64,000 nt of DNA, taken from contig NZ_OY787456.1 of NCBI RefSeq assembly GCF_963678875.1, positions 1,054,001 to 1,118,000 of the forward strand, written 5' to 3'. How positions within the stretch are numbered: position 1 is the stretch's first letter; the number at the start of each line of letters is the position of its first letter. A program made the position numbers and the translations under genes. The stretch is from an uncultured Hyphomonas sp. (lineage in GTDB: Bacteria; Pseudomonadota; Alphaproteobacteria; Caulobacterales; Hyphomonadaceae). Below, piece after piece: positions 7,915-16,544 of the stretch. Under the pieces are notes generated by a model. The model had not been told where the DNA came from, did no database searches, and saw only the letters and a program-made list of their open reading frames with translations.

Positions 7915-8562
7915 ATGGCTGTGATGCAGAACTATGCCGAACTCCTGTTTACCGATGCCGTGAAGGCCTATCAGGAACAGGCTGGCATGCGGGACAAGTA
8001 CGAGCGCATCTACAGCGACCGCCATCGTGGCCCGTTGGACGAGGACACTATCGCGTTTCTGTCGAGCATGACCAGCTTCTATATCGCCTCCACCAGCAGC
8101 CATGGGTGGCCTTATATCCAGCATCGAGGCGGGCCAGCCGGATTCGTGAAAATTCTCGGTCCGGACACGATCGGCTTTGCGGACTATCTCGGTAATCGGC
8201 AGTTCATCACGCGGGGAAACCTCGATGGGTCAAACCGCGTTTCGCTGTTTTTTATGGATTATGCCCGCCGCGCCCGCCTGAAGATGCTGGGAGAGGCGCG
8301 GATGGTCGATGCCGCGTCTGATCCTGAACTTCAGAACGCTCTGGCAGAGGAAGGGCAAGGCCCGGTCGAGCGCCTGGTGACAATCAGGATTGTCGCCCGT
8401 GACTGGAATTGCCCGAAATATATCGTGCCGCGGTATACGGAAGAACAAGTTTCTCAGTTGATCGCTCCGCGCGTCAATCAGTTGGTGGAAGAGAACCAGC
8501 TGCTCAAGGCCCGCATCGCTCAACTGGAAGGCAAGGCCTCGCCTGACACAAACCCGGAATAA
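7915..8562 (+). CDS. PPOX-family (pyridoxamine 5'-phosphate oxidase-like) FMN-binding protein
   Basis: The 215-residue protein has a split-barrel flavin-binding fold. Motifs are SFYIASTSSHGWPYIQHRGG and the FADYLGNRQF segment, which shape the FMN site in this family. The last 30 residues (NQLVEENQLLKARIAQLEG) form a short leucine-zipper-like coiled coil, suggesting dimerisation or a partner. It lies 1 base after the thioesterase and 30 before thiolase, inside the beta-oxidation operon. It is probably not the vitamin B6 enzyme PdxH, given context and C-terminus. A general flavin oxidoreductase role is inferred; its place in fatty-acid breakdown is unknown. Confidence 0.8.
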   Translation: MAVMQNYAELLFTDAVKAYQEQAGMRDKYERIYSDRHRGPLDEDTIAFLSSMTSFYIASTSSHGWPYIQHRGGPAGFVKILGPDTIGFADYLGNRQFITRGNLDGSNRVSLFFMDYARRARLKMLGEARMVDAASDPELQNALAEEGQGPVERLVTIRIVARDWNCPKYIVPRYTEEQVSQLIAPRVNQLVEENQLLKARIAQLEGKASPDTNPE

Positions 8563-8592
8563 CAACCACTCCCAGGAAAGGAGTTACTTCAA

Positions 8593-9798
8593 ATGACTGA
8601 AGCCTATATTTATGACGCGGTCCGCACGCCGCGCGGCAAAGGCAAGAAAAGTGGTTCGTTGCACGAAATCACATCGCTTAGCCTCGCCACGCAAGTACTG
8701 CAGGCCATCCGTGAGCGGAACGACCTCGACACGTCCAAAGTCGATGACGTTGTTCTTGGCTGTGTTTCGCCGGTTGGCGAGCAGGGCGCGGATATCGCCC
8801 GCGTCGCCGTTCTGAACGCCGAATATGCCGAAACGACCGCCGGTGTGCAGGTTGATCGCTTCTGCGCCTCTGGTCTTGAAGCGTGTAATATGGCTGCCTC
8901 GAAGGTTATGACTGGCGAGGCCGATATGGCTATCGGCGGCGGTGTTGAATCCATGAGCCGCGTGCCGATGGGCGCGTCCGGCGGTGCCTGGTCGACCGAT
9001 CCGCAGGTTGCCCTGAAGACCTACTTCACCCCGCAGGGGATCGGTGCCGACACAATCGCCACAAAGTACGGCTTCTCGCGCGATGACGTCGACGCCTTCG
9101 CCATCGAAAGCCAGAAACGCGCAGCGCGCGCCTGGGCTGAAGGCCGCTTTGCCAAATCCATCGTCCCGGTCAAAGACCAGATGGGCGGCATCCGCCTCGA
9201 CCATGACGAGCATATGCGCCCGGATGCAGACATGCAGTCGCTCGCCGGTCTGAACCCGTCCTTTGCAGGCATGGGTGCCATGGGCTTTGATGAAGTCATC
9301 AAGCAGCGCTACCCGGAACTGGAAAACATCAATCACGTTCACCACGCCGGCAACTCGTCGGGCATCGTGGATGGCGCTTCGGCCGTTCTGTTCGGCTCGA
9401 AGGAGATGGGTGAAGCCCTTGGTCTGAAGCCGCGCGCCCGCGTGAAGGCGATGGCGTCCATCGGTTCCGAGCCCGGCATCATGCTGACAGGTCCGACCTA
9501 TGTGTCGGAGAAGGTCCTGAAGAAAGCCGGCATGAACCCGGAAGACATCGACCTGTACGAATTGAACGAAGCGTTCGCGTCGGTTGTCCTGCTGATGATG
9601 CAGAACCTGAACATCCCGCACGACAAGATGAACGTGAACGGCGGCGCCATCGCCATGGGTCACCCGCTGGGTGCCACCGGTGGCATGATCCTCGGTACGA
9701 TGGTGGACGAACTGGAGCGGGCCGACAAGGAAACCGCTCTGATCACGCTCTGCGTCGGTGCCGGCATGGGTACGGCCACGATCATCGAACGCGTCTAA
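8593..9798 (+). CDS. fadA: Acetyl-CoA acyltransferase (thiolase)
   Basis: The 401-residue thiolase cleaves 3-ketoacyl-CoA with CoA to acetyl-CoA and a shortened acyl-CoA. The active residues are visible: nucleophile Cys91 in DRFCASGLEA, His357 in GHPLGATGG and Cys387 in TLCVGAGMG. The strong ribosome site GGAAAGGAG precedes the ATG. The downstream fadJ-like gene starts 31 bases after its stop, so the pair would form the FadA/FadB-type trifunctional system. A biosynthetic acetoacetyl-CoA thiolase (phaA) is the alternative, made unlikely by the operon. Confidence 0.93.
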   Translation: MTEAYIYDAVRTPRGKGKKSGSLHEITSLSLATQVLQAIRERNDLDTSKVDDVVLGCVSPVGEQGADIARVAVLNAEYAETTAGVQVDRFCASGLEACNMAASKVMTGEADMAIGGGVESMSRVPMGASGGAWSTDPQVALKTYFTPQGIGADTIATKYGFSRDDVDAFAIESQKRAARAWAEGRFAKSIVPVKDQMGGIRLDHDEHMRPDADMQSLAGLNPSFAGMGAMGFDEVIKQRYPELENINHVHHAGNSSGIVDGASAVLFGSKEMGEALGLKPRARVKAMASIGSEPGIMLTGPTYVSEKVLKKAGMNPEDIDLYELNEAFASVVLLMMQNLNIPHDKMNVNGGAIAMGHPLGATGGMILGTMVDELERADKETALITLCVGAGMGTATIIERV

Positions 9799-9829
9799 TC
9801 CTTACACAGAATAATCGGAATTTAGTATC

Positions 9830-12061
9830 ATGAAACTCGAAACATTTGGTTGGGATATCGACGCAGACGGCATCGCGCATGCCGTGTTCGACGTGCCGGG
9901 CCGCAGCATGAACACGCTGACGGGCAAGGCAGTTGCCGACATCATCGCAATTGCCAACGAAGTCGCCTCCAACGACGCCATCAAGGGCCTTGTCATTTCC
10001 TCCGGCAAGCCGAGCGGCTTTTGCGCTGGTGCAGACCTGGGTGAAATGGGTGACCGCGCTGGCGGCGGTGAGAAGAAAGAACTCTCCGAAGCCGAACAGA
10101 AGAAGCAGCAGTTCGACCAGGGCTTTGCCCTTAACGGAACCCTGCGCAAGCTGGAAACCTGCGGCAAGCCGGTCGCTGTGGCTCTGAACGGCCTCGCCCT
10201 CGGTGGTGGTCTCGAAGTGGCGCTGGCCTGTCACTACCGTGTTGCTGCAAACGACAATCCGAAACTCCAATTCGGCCTGCCGGAAGCCAAGATCGGCCTC
10301 CTGCCGGGTGCGGGTGGCACGCAGCGCCTGCCGCGCCTCGTCGGCGTTCAGGCAGCCCTGCCGCTGATCCTGCAAGGTCAAAGCTTCGACGCTGAGAAAG
10401 CTCTCGCGATGGGCGTGGTTCAGGAACTCGCAGCGTCTTCCGAAACGGTCGGCAAAGCCAAGGCATGGGTCAAAGCCAATCCGACCGCCAAGGCTCCTTG
10501 GGATGAGAAAGGTTACAAAGTCCCAGGCGGCGTGCCGCACAAATCCCCGGGTGCCGGCCAGGTTGCCACGATGTCGAACATGATGCTGTCGGCGAAAACC
10601 TACGGCAACTATCCGGCCCAGAAGAACATCCTGTCCTGCATCTATGAAGGCATTCAGGTGCCGATCGATGCCGGTCTGCGTATCGAAACGCGTTACTTCA
10701 TCAACACCCAGCAGCGTCCGGAAGCCAAGGCAATGATCCGTTCGCTGTTCCTGTCGATGCAGGAGCTGTCGAAAGGCGCAAACCGCCCGGCAGGTCATCC
10801 GAAGACAGAGTTCAAGAAGATCGCTGTTATCGGTGCAGGCCTCATGGGCGCAGGCATTGCATACGTCCAGGCCAAGGCGGGTATCCCGACGGTACTGGTC
10901 GACGTGTCGAAAGAGAATGCCGAGAAAGGCAAGGATTATTCCCGCCGTCTCGTCGACAAGGACGTCTCGCGCGGCAAGTCCACGAAAGAGAAAGGCGATG
11001 CGCTGCTCGACCTGATCACGACGACCGACTCCTATAATGACGTCAAAGGCGCTGACCTGGTGATCGAAGCCGTGTTCGAAAACGTCGAACTGAAAGCGAA
11101 GATCACCGAGATGGCGGAAGCTGTCCTGGACGATGATGCCGTGTTCGGCTCCAACACCTCGACCCTGCCGATCACCGGCCTCGCCAAAGCGTCGAAGCGT
11201 CCGGAGAACTTCATCGGCATTCACTTCTTCTCGCCAGTGGAGCGCATGGGCCTTGTCGAGATCATCTCCGGCAAGGAAACCAGCGAAGCCACGCTCGCCA
11301 AGGCAGTCGATTATGTGCTGGCGATCCGCAAGACGCCGATCGCGGTGAACGACAGCCGCGGCTTCTACACCTCGCGCTGCTTTGGCACCTACACGCGCGA
11401 AGGCATGGAAATGCTGGCCGAAGGCATCAAGCCGGCGATCATCGAGAATGTTGGCCGTCAGTGCGGCATGCCGATGGGAGCGCTTGAAGTGTCCGACTCG
11501 GTTGGTCTCGACACTGCCCTGAAAGTGACCCGTGCAACGGCGGAAGCCGCTGGCATTGATCTGCAAAGCGATGACCGTACTCAGTTCCTCGCCTGGCTGG
11601 TCGAAGACCAGGGCCGCGTTGGCCGTAAGGCTGGCAAGGGCTTCTACGACTACAACGAGAAGGGCAAGCCGGAACGCCTCTGGCCGGATATCAACAAGAT
11701 GATCGAAGTGAAGGTGGACGAATGCCCGCCGGAGCTGAAGAAGGAGCTGACCAACCGCTTCCTCGTCCGCCAGGCCATCGAAGTGGCGCGCTGCTTTGAC
11801 GAAGGCGTCATCACCGATGCGCGCGATGCCGACATCGGTTCGATCCTCGCCTGGGGCTTCGCGCCGTTCACGGGCGGCTGCTGCTCCTATGTCGACCTGA
11901 TCTGGGGCATCAAGGAGTTCGTTGCCGAGGCAGACCGTCTCGCCGCCAAGTATGGCGAGCGCTTCGAACCGCCGGCCGTCCTGCGCGACATGGCTGAAAA
12001 GGGCGAGGGCTTCTATGACCGCTTCCCGCCAGCCGGTACGAAGGCAAAAGCCGCCGCGTAA
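9830..12061 (+). CDS. fadJ: Multifunctional enoyl-CoA hydratase / 3-hydroxyacyl-CoA dehydrogenase
   Basis: The 743-residue enzyme has an N-terminal crotonase domain (about 1-190; SGFCAGADLGEMG and the second oxyanion segment ALGGGLEVALACHY). A Rossmann NAD domain follows (about 325-505; AVIGAGLMGAGIAY) and then C-terminal 3-hydroxyacyl-CoA dehydrogenase domains. The catalytic His sits in IHFFSPVERMGLVEII. It hydrates enoyl-CoA and oxidises the product to 3-ketoacyl-CoA for the thiolase encoded just upstream. It is the last gene of the operon and ends at a strong terminator. FadB versus FadJ naming is uncertain. Confidence 0.93.
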   Translation: MKLETFGWDIDADGIAHAVFDVPGRSMNTLTGKAVADIIAIANEVASNDAIKGLVISSGKPSGFCAGADLGEMGDRAGGGEKKELSEAEQKKQQFDQGFALNGTLRKLETCGKPVAVALNGLALGGGLEVALACHYRVAANDNPKLQFGLPEAKIGLLPGAGGTQRLPRLVGVQAALPLILQGQSFDAEKALAMGVVQELAASSETVGKAKAWVKANPTAKAPWDEKGYKVPGGVPHKSPGAGQVATMSNMMLSAKTYGNYPAQKNILSCIYEGIQVPIDAGLRIETRYFINTQQRPEAKAMIRSLFLSMQELSKGANRPAGHPKTEFKKIAVIGAGLMGAGIAYVQAKAGIPTVLVDVSKENAEKGKDYSRRLVDKDVSRGKSTKEKGDALLDLITTTDSYNDVKGADLVIEAVFENVELKAKITEMAEAVLDDDAVFGSNTSTLPITGLAKASKRPENFIGIHFFSPVERMGLVEIISGKETSEATLAKAVDYVLAIRKTPIAVNDSRGFYTSRCFGTYTREGMEMLAEGIKPAIIENVGRQCGMPMGALEVSDSVGLDTALKVTRATAEAAGIDLQSDDRTQFLAWLVEDQGRVGRKAGKGFYDYNEKGKPERLWPDINKMIEVKVDECPPELKKELTNRFLVRQAIEVARCFDEGVITDARDADIGSILAWGFAPFTGGCCSYVDLIWGIKEFVAEADRLAAKYGERFEPPAVLRDMAEKGEGFYDRFPPAGTKAKAAA

Positions 12062-12082
12062 CGGTTGTCAGAACCAAATAGA

Positions 12083-12113
12083 AAAGGCCGGAGCGATGCT
12101 CCGGCCTTTTTTT
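12083..12113. terminator. Rho-independent terminator, bidirectional, fadJ / rne
   Basis: Stem GGCCGGAGC (12086-12094), loop GAT, GCTCCGGCC (12098-12106), then seven T. A-runs precede the stem, so it can work on both strands. It sits between the convergent fadJ-like and rne genes. Confidence 0.92.
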
Positions 12114-12139
12114 GTTTGCCTGTAAAATGGTCCGAGACG

Positions 12140-14878
12140 TTACTTGCGGGCGCGGGACCACCAGCCGGTGCGGCGGGGTGCGGCCGGCTTTTCTTCAGCT
12201 TGAGCCGGTTCCGCCTTCTGCTTGGCCTCAGCCTCCAATCCTGCTGCACTTTCGTCCATGTGTGCGACGACAGCTTCTGCCTCGACTTGCGCTTCGACGG
12301 ATTCCGCGGCTTCGGCCTCGGTCGGCATGACTTCCGATGCGGGCTGTTCAGCCGGTTCGGATTCCTGAGTCTCAGCAGCCGGTGCGCTTTCCGATTCAGC
12401 TGGCGCTGTTTCGGCGACGGCTTCTTCTGCCGGTGCTTCTTCCTTTGCCTCGGTCTTGCGGGCGCGGGAACGGCGGGCGCGTTTGGGCTTCGGCTTTTCT
12501 TCAGTTTCGGCCTCAGCCTCAGCCTCGGTTTCTGCCTTCACCTCTTCCGCGACCGGTTCCGGAGCGCTCTCTGGTTCTGATGCTTCTGGCTGTGCTGGCG
12601 GTTCTTCGTCCAGCATGTCCGGCGCGCTTGCGGCCAAGCCGTCGAGATAGGCACCGCCATCGGCAGGGGCGTTCTCGCTATCACCCTCGGCACGGTCGGA
12701 ATTGTTCCGGCGGCGGCGGCGACCGCCCCGGCGTCCGCGGCGGCGGCGCTTGCGCGGAGCGCCATCGCCTTCGTCGTCGGATGCTTCCACGCCTTCGCTG
12801 TCGTCCTCGTCTGAATCGTCCTCATCATTGTCGGAGGCATCCTCCTCCAGGGCGACGATCGGGGCGTCGCCATCGACGACTTCCATGCCGGTTTCGCGAT
12901 CGCCCTTGTTGCGGCGGCGTCCACCACGGCGGCGGCGCTTGCGGCGGGAGGATTTCTTCTCGTCGCCGTCTTCATCGCCATCGGCATCGGTTTCGTCACC
13001 GGCATCGGCCGACTCTTCGTCTTCGATGCTTTCATCATCCTCATCGGACGGGGCTGGCTTGGAAGGCTTCTGCAACGAGCGGGGCTGTTTGCGCTTCTTC
13101 GGCTTGGCGTTCTGGTCACGCTCGGCATCGATCGTGAAGTCGCCCGGCAGCATCTCTTCGGAGGAGTGGATGGAGACCGCAAAGCCAGCCATCCGCTCAA
13201 TCTCGATGAGAGCTTCGCGCTTGTTGTTCAGGATGTAGAGCGCCACATCGGTCGGCGCTTTCACCGAAATCGATTTCAGGCCGCCAGTCGCTGCGCGGGC
13301 CTCGATTGCCCGGATCAGCTGCAGGGCAGCCGATGGAATGGAGCGGCGCCGTCCGGTGCCGTTACAGGACGGGCAGGGATCGGAAGTCGCCTGCAGCACG
13401 CCCTGACGGCGGCGCTGGCGGGAAATCTCCATCAGGCCGAACTGCGAGATCCGGCCGTGCTGGACCCGGGCCCGGTCGACCTTCAGGCATTCCTTCAGCT
13501 TCTTCTCGACCGCGCGGTTGTTCTTGTTCTCATCCATGTCGATGAAGTCGATCACGATGAGCCCGGCGAGGTCGCGCAGGCGCATCTGGCGGCAGGCTTC
13601 CTCGGCGGCTTCAAGATTGGTGCGGGTGGCCGTCTGTTCGATGTTGCGTTCGCGCGTCGCCTTGCCGGAGTTCACGTCGATCGCGACCAGCGCTTCGGTC
13701 TGGTTGATGACGAGATAGCCGCCGGATTTCAGCTGCACGACCGGGGAATAGATCGAATCGAGCTGTTCCTCGACGGCTTCGGAAACGAAGAGCGGATCCT
13801 CCTCCTTCCACTGCTGAACCTTCTTGGACTGGCTCGGCATGATCAGCTTGGCGAGGTCCTTCGCCTCACGATAGGCATCCTCGCCCTGGACGAGGACTTC
13901 CTCGATCTCCTTGTCGAACATGTCCCGCATGGCCCGGTGGACCAGGCCACCTTCGGCATTGATCAGCATCGGGGCTTCGGAGGACAGTGTTTTCTCGACG
14001 ATGGTTTCCCAAAGCTTGGAGAGATATTCGTAGTCGCGCTTGATTTCCGCCTTGGTGCGTTTTGCGCCAGCGGTCCGCACGATCAGGCCCATGCCGTCCG
14101 GCACGTCCAGTTCGGACACGATGGATTTGAGGCGCTTGCGGTCGGAGCTATTGACGATCTTGCGGGAGATGCCGCCGCCGCGGGGCGTGTTCGGCATCAG
14201 GACCGAGTAGCGGCCTGCAAGCGAGAGATAGGTGGTCAGCGCCGCGCCCTTGGAGCCGCGCTCTTCCTTCACCACCTGCACCAGCATCACCTGGCGGCGG
14301 CGGATGACTTCCTGGATCTTGTAGCGTTTGGAGATCGAGGTCCGGCTGGACTTGCGGGCCGGGCGGCGGCCGGACGCCTTGGCAGGCGTCTTTTTCTTGT
14401 CGCCATTGTCGCCATTCTCGTCTTCGTCACCATCGGAAGAGGCTTCGTCTGCCTCATCTTCTGAATCGGAGTCGTCTTCCGCGCTGGATTCGTCATCGTC
14501 GAGATCAGAATCGTCGGAGTCGTCGCCATTTTCGGCATCTGCCGGAGTTTCACCGTCTTCGTCATCATCATCTTCGATGGCGGCGGCGGCCTCTTCTGCA
14601 GCTTCGCGCAGCAGGGCTTCACGGTCTTCAGCTGGCAGCTGGTAATAATCGGGGTGAATCTCGCTGAAAGCGAGGAAGCCATGGCGGTTGCCGCCATATT
14701 CCACGAAGGCCGCCTGAAGCGACGGCTCAACCCGCGTTACCTTTGCCAGGTAGATGTTGCCGCGGAGTTGTTCGTTACCAGTTGTCTCGAAGTCGAAGTC
14801 GTCGACCTGCCCGTTGTTGACGATCGCCACACGGGTCTCTTCCGGGTGGGCGGCGTCGATCAGCATGAGTTTGCTCAT
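12140..14878 (-). CDS. rne: Ribonuclease E
   Basis: The 912-residue endoribonuclease scaffolds the RNA degradosome. The S1 domain is at the N-terminus, interrupted at about residues 95-185 by a very acidic insertion, as in other alphaproteobacteria. The catalytic DNase I-like region contains VAIDVNSG and VIDFIDMDE with the metal-binding aspartates, and the Zn-link CPSCNGTG follows. The C-terminal third is disordered, with two arginine-rich RNA-binding stretches between acidic blocks. The protein ends in RRTGWWSRARK; in Caulobacter RNase E a C-terminal GWW motif binds PNPase. The ATG at 14878 has a weak AAGG site 11 bases upstream. Confidence 0.95.
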   Translation of the reverse strand: MSKLMLIDAAHPEETRVAIVNNGQVDDFDFETTGNEQLRGNIYLAKVTRVEPSLQAAFVEYGGNRHGFLAFSEIHPDYYQLPAEDREALLREAAEEAAAAIEDDDDEDGETPADAENGDDSDDSDLDDDESSAEDDSDSEDEADEASSDGDEDENGDNGDKKKTPAKASGRRPARKSSRTSISKRYKIQEVIRRRQVMLVQVVKEERGSKGAALTTYLSLAGRYSVLMPNTPRGGGISRKIVNSSDRKRLKSIVSELDVPDGMGLIVRTAGAKRTKAEIKRDYEYLSKLWETIVEKTLSSEAPMLINAEGGLVHRAMRDMFDKEIEEVLVQGEDAYREAKDLAKLIMPSQSKKVQQWKEEDPLFVSEAVEEQLDSIYSPVVQLKSGGYLVINQTEALVAIDVNSGKATRERNIEQTATRTNLEAAEEACRQMRLRDLAGLIVIDFIDMDENKNNRAVEKKLKECLKVDRARVQHGRISQFGLMEISRQRRRQGVLQATSDPCPSCNGTGRRRSIPSAALQLIRAIEARAATGGLKSISVKAPTDVALYILNNKREALIEIERMAGFAVSIHSSEEMLPGDFTIDAERDQNAKPKKRKQPRSLQKPSKPAPSDEDDESIEDEESADAGDETDADGDEDGDEKKSSRRKRRRRGGRRRNKGDRETGMEVVDGDAPIVALEEDASDNDEDDSDEDDSEGVEASDDEGDGAPRKRRRRGRRGGRRRRRNNSDRAEGDSENAPADGGAYLDGLAASAPDMLDEEPPAQPEASEPESAPEPVAEEVKAETEAEAEAETEEKPKPKRARRSRARKTEAKEEAPAEEAVAETAPAESESAPAAETQESEPAEQPASEVMPTEAEAAESVEAQVEAEAVVAHMDESAAGLEAEAKQKAEPAQAEEKPAAPRRTGWWSRARK

Positions 14879-15309
14879 GTAGAGGAACCTTTTGATCCGG
14901 CGCTGCTGTAACGGGCGGTTTCCGCCTCAGGCAGTCTAGCTGGCCGGTCTGAATATTGAGGGAATGGGTGCAGGCACGACCGCCTTCATGCCGGCTTGGC
15001 GGCATTGAAAAAGCGTATTTGAGGGCGGCACCCGTGTACATTTGCTCTGCTTTCCGGAGCGCGGCGCCCGCTGACCTGTGTTGGGTGAGCCGGGATCGCT
15101 GGCGCGTCATAAGGAAACTTGCGTTGTAGCGCGGCAATCCGGCTACGGCCCGGATAGTGCCCAATTTTCTCGCCCAAGAAAAGAGTCAAATGGTGAATTG
15201 GCTGCTGTTGCTGATTAGCACCGGTCAATCGTGGGTTAATGTTCGGTTTGCTATGGAGGCAGTTCGATCAGTCTTTCTGTTGTCCTTTGGTGGTAAATAT
15301 ATCAACTGA
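14879..15309. other. Divergent rne / amiC intergenic region
   Basis: These 431 bases carry the promoters and leaders of both genes. rne mRNA in other bacteria has a long 5' leader used for autoregulation, and the space here would allow one. A GANTC site (GAGTC) is at 15184-15188. On the plus strand an 18-codon reading frame (ATG 15253 to TGA 15307-15309) directly abuts the amiC ATG in the same frame. I see no convincing -35/-10 pair and no RNA gene. Confidence 0.5.
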
Positions 15310-16494
15310 ATGTTGAATTTCCGGGTGATTTTGCTGGCGATCGCCGTCTGTCTCGGGGCCTTCCAGGCCCTGGCTGAAGTGCGCGATGTGCGCGTCGTGG
15401 GCAACGGCGCGCCGACTCGAATCACGATCTGGACCGATACGGCTCAGGATCCGAGGGCCTACATGGTCGAAGGCGCCACCGGGCGCGGGGTTGTTCTGCC
15501 ATTGCTGGGCGGTGCGACGGATCAATCCGGCACCGGTATGGGCGGGGTTCCAGACTGGGCAATTTCGGGGTCTGAGCTGCGCTTCAGTCTCGACCGGCCC
15601 TTGATGGTCACGCGGGTCCTGACCCTCCCGCCGACTGGCACCGCGACCCAGCACCGTGTCATCATCGATCTCGATACCGTGTCGGAGGCCCGCTTCGCGA
15701 GCGTCGCCCGCCGCGACATGCGCCAGCTGGCCAAGGCCCTGACGGCCCGGAACGAAGCTGGACAGCGCCGCGAAGTGGCGGCGCTGAAGCCTGGGATGGG
15801 TCAGAAGAAATATGTGATCGTCGTGGATGCCGGTCATGGCGGCAAAGACCCCGGTGCCCTGGCGGTCACAGGGAAAAAGGAAAAGGACATCACGCTGGCG
15901 GCGGCGCTGCAGCTGAAAGAGCTGCTTGAGGCCGACCCGCGTTATGAAGTTCGCCTGACACGCGAAAGCGACACGTTCATCGAACTGGAAGACCGGGTAA
16001 CACTCGCCAGGAACTGGGGGGCGAACCTGTTCATTTCGCTTCACGCCGATGCGGCAGGCCGGGACTCTGTTTCAGGCGCATCGGTCTACACGATTTCGGC
16101 ACGTGGCGAATCCCGGATCGACAAGGAAGCCAGCAAGAATGACTGGGAGATCCCGCTGGAAGATGGCACCGCGCAGTCAGTGACCGGCATCCTCAAGGAC
16201 CTTGTGAAGCGGGAGACCAAGACCCATTCCGCCGAGTTTGCGGAGCTTCTGCTGCCTGAACTGCAGCAGGCAGGGCCTGTGCTTCGGGACACCCACAAGA
16301 ATGCGGGCTTCTACGTGCTGCTCGCACCGGATGTACCAGCTGTCTTGTTGGAACTTGGCTTCCTGACGAACCGCGACGACGCCAACCGGCTGCAGTCGCG
16401 TTCCGGGCGTCAGAAATCGATGAATGCGGTGAAGCGCGGTATCGACCGCTTCTTCATCCAGCAGGAAAAGCTGCTGGCGGACCGTTCGGGCTGA
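15310..16494 (+). CDS. amiC: Periplasmic N-acetylmuramoyl-L-alanine amidase
   Basis: The 394-residue enzyme cleaves the amide bond between MurNAc and the peptide stem, splitting septal peptidoglycan. It has a signal peptide (residues 1-22, ending QALA). An AMIN-type targeting domain covers about residues 25-140, and an Amidase_3 zinc domain runs from about 170 to the end. Zinc-binding features are visible: DAGHGGKDPGA, the Glu in LTRESDTF, and FISLHADA. The C-terminal PAVLLELGFLTN motif is typical. The start at 15310 lies next to an in-frame stop and lacks a clear ribosome site. It is divergent from rne, an arrangement also known in Caulobacter. Confidence 0.92.
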   Translation: MLNFRVILLAIAVCLGAFQALAEVRDVRVVGNGAPTRITIWTDTAQDPRAYMVEGATGRGVVLPLLGGATDQSGTGMGGVPDWAISGSELRFSLDRPLMVTRVLTLPPTGTATQHRVIIDLDTVSEARFASVARRDMRQLAKALTARNEAGQRREVAALKPGMGQKKYVIVVDAGHGGKDPGALAVTGKKEKDITLAAALQLKELLEADPRYEVRLTRESDTFIELEDRVTLARNWGANLFISLHADAAGRDSVSGASVYTISARGESRIDKEASKNDWEIPLEDGTAQSVTGILKDLVKRETKTHSAEFAELLLPELQQAGPVLRDTHKNAGFYVLLAPDVPAVLLELGFLTNRDDANRLQSRSGRQKSMNAVKRGIDRFFIQQEKLLADRSG

Positions 16495-16544
16495 TCGAAC
16501 GGGGAAATTCGCTTGCCGGGCCGGGAACGAACTGAGACACTTTC

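Noticed and set aside
9782..11566. Long open frame of about 594 codons on the minus strand
   Set aside because: It is antisense to the fadJ-like gene, which has full domain matches; the frame is open because of strong GC-ending codon use on the other strand.
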